Source of the DNA: Rhizaria sp. SCN 62-66
Lineage: Eukaryota > Rhizaria, unplaced
NCBI GenBank assembly: GCA_001724265.1
Contig: MEDY01000272.1
Coordinates: 1 to 41,683, forward strand
DNA length: 41,683 bases
Direction: 5' to 3'
Notes under the pieces: generated by a model
The model's input: only the letters and a program-made list of their open reading frames with translations
The model's database searches: none
Told to the model about the DNA's origin: nothing
Part shown: one piece after another, positions 39,376 to 41,683 of the stretch
Position numbering within the stretch: the stretch's first letter is position 1
Layout of the letters: each line of letters starts with the position of its first letter
Translations under genes and position numbers: made by a program

Positions 39376-41683
39376 TGCGCGCCCCCAGCAGCGGCGTCGT
39401 CACGCATACCATCCCGCTGCCCCCGCGAGCGTTACCCGCGGCACCGGCACCGGCGCCGGCGGCCACGGGCGCGGGGCCGTCGTCGCAGTCCGAGGTCGCC
39501 GGTGAGATGTCATCGCCGACACTGTAGACCCCGGCCGCGGCGGCGACCTGCCAGGGCTGGCGACGCTGCAGGAACATCTGCCTCCGCGCGAGGCGCAGGT
39601 CACGCGTCCCGCTGGCCACGGTGCCGAGCGCGGAGCCTCTCGGCGTTTGATGCGACACGGGCGTATACACCGGCTCCTCGGAGTCGGACAACGTCGGCGG
39701 AGACATCTCTCCCGCTTCCTCTTCGCGCGCCGTGTACTCCTGCACCGCGCCCGCGCCGGCAGCGGCGGCACCGGTGGCCTGGCGGTCGAACGCCGTCTCC
39801 ACGGCCGCGATTGCGCGGTCGTTGTGCAGCGCAAGCGGCGACATATACGCCGAGTCGGCGCGCGGGTACGCGCGGTCGCAGCGTCCGGAGCGCAGCACGA
39901 TCTCGAGTGTCGCCGTGCGGTGAAATGTCTTTCTACCGCCGCCGCCGCCGCCACCGCCGAAGCCAACGCCGGCCTTGAGCCCTCCGCCCGCGGTCGCGGC
40001 CGCCGAGATGGCCGCGGCCGCGCGGGCAGCACCGACGCCCTTGCGCGCGCGCGCCTCAGGCATCGCGAACGGCGCCGCGCCACCCTTGGCCCCCGCGGCC
40101 CCGCCGGCGCCAAGCCCGCCCGCGGCGCCGTGGCCACCGAGGGCGAGACCGTGGCCGTGGGTGAAGGACGCTAGAGTCGCCGATCGCCCGCGCCCGCCTG
40201 CGGCGTCTGCAAGGGTCAGAGCGGCGCCGGTGCCGTGGTTGTGGCTGAGGCCGGCGCCCGCGAGGCCGCGAGGGACAGCGCCGTTGTGCGCGCCGGTGAC
40301 GGCGGCGGCGGAGCTGTTGTTGGTGTGCGCGGTAGCGTTGGCCACGATCATGCGCGACCGCTGCAGCGAGCCGTGGCGCGCAAGTCGGCCGAGCCCGCCC
40401 ACGCCGCCCGCGTTGCCGTCGGCGCCCGTGCCCGCGCTCGTGGAGAAGTTGAGGGGACGCGGCGGGCGCACGCCGGGCGAGGCGCCAGCGACCGGGGGCA
40501 ACTGCTGTTGTTGCTGTTGTTGCTGTAGATACGGCAAGCACACGCGCTCGAGCAGCAGACGCGCGTGTTTGCGGCGCGCCGCCGTAATGGTTTCGTTGGG
40601 GAACGATCCCAGCCAGCGGCCGAACATGGTCTCGACGAACCGGTCAGCGTCGAGCGGGGCGGCGGCGAACTCCTTGAGATTGGCGATGAGCTCACTGTGG
40701 TTCCCCGCGGCGAGGATACCCTTGGCGCCCAAGTGCAGCAGAGAGAGCGACGCACGGAACATCACCTTGGGCCCCTCGTAGATGAGGCAGTCCCAGACGC
40801 GCAGCAGCGCTTGCTGCGGGAGCGCGGTGGCGAGCACGGAGCTGTACCAGCGCCACGTCAGCGGGCCCAGCGGCACGGCCAGCGCGTCGAGCCGGCGCGC
40901 GACGCGGGGCAGCTTCGCCTCGCAGAGCTCCGCCAGCACGGCCTGGTCGACACGCAGCCCCGCCTCGTCTGACGAATGGTAATACAGCCGCCCGGGGGTT
41001 TGCGGGCCGAAACGTTCGCGCTGCGACTCGTCAACGGGCACGGCGCAGATGTCTTCGAGCATGTACACAAGCGCCCAGAACGCCGGCTCCTCGCCCAGCA
41101 TGAGCAGGATGACCGCCGCAAAGAAGCCCAGCGCGCGGTAGTCGCTCACCGCGGGCACACGAACCGCGAGCGCTCGCAGTACATTGCGCAGAGGCTCAAC
41201 ACCCTTGTCGTGCTGCGCGGCGGCCGCGAAGTCAAGCAGGGCGTCGATGGCCGTCGTGGCCTTCTGGTAGTGGTCACCGCGCACCGTCTCGAGCAGTCCG
41301 CGGTAATACTGCGGTCCGTAGGCGAGTTGCCGCTCTTCGATGCGCGCGAACTTGCCCCACACAGCGGGCCGCATCTCGGGCGGAATACCAGACCGGATGA
41401 GGGTCTTCATGCGCGCGGAGCGGACGAGTCCGCACTTGCGCACGTACGCCTGCCACGCGCGGCGCAGCCCGGCGTCGCTGTCCGCCGCGCTCGCAGCAGC
41501 AGCAGCAGCAGCGGCGGCGGCGGCGGCAGCTGGAAGGGAGGGCGCGGTGACCGTGGTGGGGCCACGCGGACGGCCACCGGGGGCAGCGGCGCCCGCGGCG
41601 GCTCCGGCGGCGGCGGCGGGGCCGTTGGCAGGCGCGGGGGCGAACAGCGCGGCCGCGGCGCCGGTGCCGGCGGCGGCGGCGGT
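34115..41683 (-). CDS. Giant TBC / polyproline / multi-LIM protein (5' end beyond window)
   Basis: Open without a stop for 2522 codons to the right edge; TAA at 34115-34117. No ATG is needed near 41443, since the frame continues upstream with RRAWQAYVRKCGLVRSAR. Numbering from the edge: a poly-Ala leader; a TBC (Rab-GAP-like) domain at about 82-389 (SGIPPEMRPAVWGKF, LLMLGEEPAFWALVYMLED, WDCLIYEGPKVMFRASLSLL); low-complexity sequence with many PPPPPP tracts (about 760-960); a Gln run and GSGRG repeats; three LIM zinc-binding domains at about 1555-1808 (CSGCGTALSGKALYAMGAFW, CCVCGEQ, CARCSLAIAPDD); an isolated CAACEEP half-finger; an HGHGHG stretch; and two more LIM-like domains at the C-terminus (about 2275-2515, CVRCSLPIYTS, CAACGEPIGVG). 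LIM domains and polyproline suggest an actin-linked scaffold. The TBC lacks both catalytic residues, so GAP activity is doubtful. No FH2 domain, so it is not a formin. Confidence 0.88.
35752..35790 (-). repeat. His-Gly dipeptide repeat in LIM-TBC gene
   Basis: Tandem GGCCGT units on the + strand encode (HG)n on the - strand. A metal-binding or merely slippage-derived segment. Confidence 0.7.
38600..38636 (-). repeat. Poly-Gln tract in LIM-TBC gene
   Basis: CAG/CAA codons encode an uninterrupted run of about 10 Gln followed by PEQSP. Note that all Gln codons here are CAG or CAA. Confidence 0.7.
38880..39400 (-). repeat. Multiple polyproline tracts in LIM-TBC gene
   Basis: At least four blocks of six or more Pro (VPPPPPP type), some preceded by Ser-Val or Ala-Val, resembling profilin, SH3 or EVH1 ligands as in FH1 regions. 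Confidence 0.8.

Noticed and set aside
38880-39400. Formin FH1 region
   Set aside because: Polyproline tracts alone are not enough, and no FH2 domain follows; the protein goes on to LIM domains.

Overview
The window comes from the nuclear genome of a unicellular eukaryote. The visible content is eukaryotic: an ISWI remodeller, a Golgi Qb-SNARE, a ubiquilin, an ABCF ATPase, a mitochondrial carrier, a mitoribosomal mS38 protein, and LIM, TBC and WWE domains. Six genes have one short spliceosomal intron each and seven complete or partial genes show none. Coding DNA is very GC-rich (long Ala, Gly, Ser, Pro and Asn runs) and spacers are AT-richer. I cannot name the species. A free-living heterotrophic flagellate (for example apusomonad-like) fits, but this is only an inference. 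Mitochondria are implied by mS38 and the SLC25-type carrier.

Layout. 1-154: 3' tail of an unidentified + strand gene. 523-4548 (-): mitochondrial carrier with an N-terminal extension of about 1000 residues. 6199-8761 (-): ABCF ATPase. 9259-12099 (-): APE2-type AP endonuclease. 12558-13991 (+) and 14495-15445 (-): two tail-to-tail paralogues of an unrecognised two-TM coiled-coil family. 16423-18147 (+): three-RRM protein with an Arg/Asp/Gly tail. 19255-20682 (-): WWE-domain protein. 21178-23604 (-): ubiquilin/Dsk2. 24877-25848 (+): GOSR1-like SNARE with an in-frame TAG. 27408-28291 (-): mS38. 29179-33417 (+): ISWI. 34115 to beyond 41683 (-): giant pseudo-TBC, polyproline, multi-LIM protein, cut at the window edge.

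The genes are unrelated housekeeping and cytoskeletal functions rather than an operon or cluster. Several are arranged head-to-head (APE2/two-TM A, two-TM B/RRM, ubiquilin/SNARE, mS38/ISWI). The items most worth following are: the TAG inside the SNARE, which sits where the family has Gln and where a CAG-CGG repeat is broken by one C-to-T change, while none of 13 genes here ends in TAG; the undescribed two-TM paralogue pair; the carrier fusion; the LIM-TBC protein whose TBC domain has lost both catalytic fingers; and an invariant GTACG 5' splice site. No tRNA, rRNA, CRISPR array or intact transposon was recognised.
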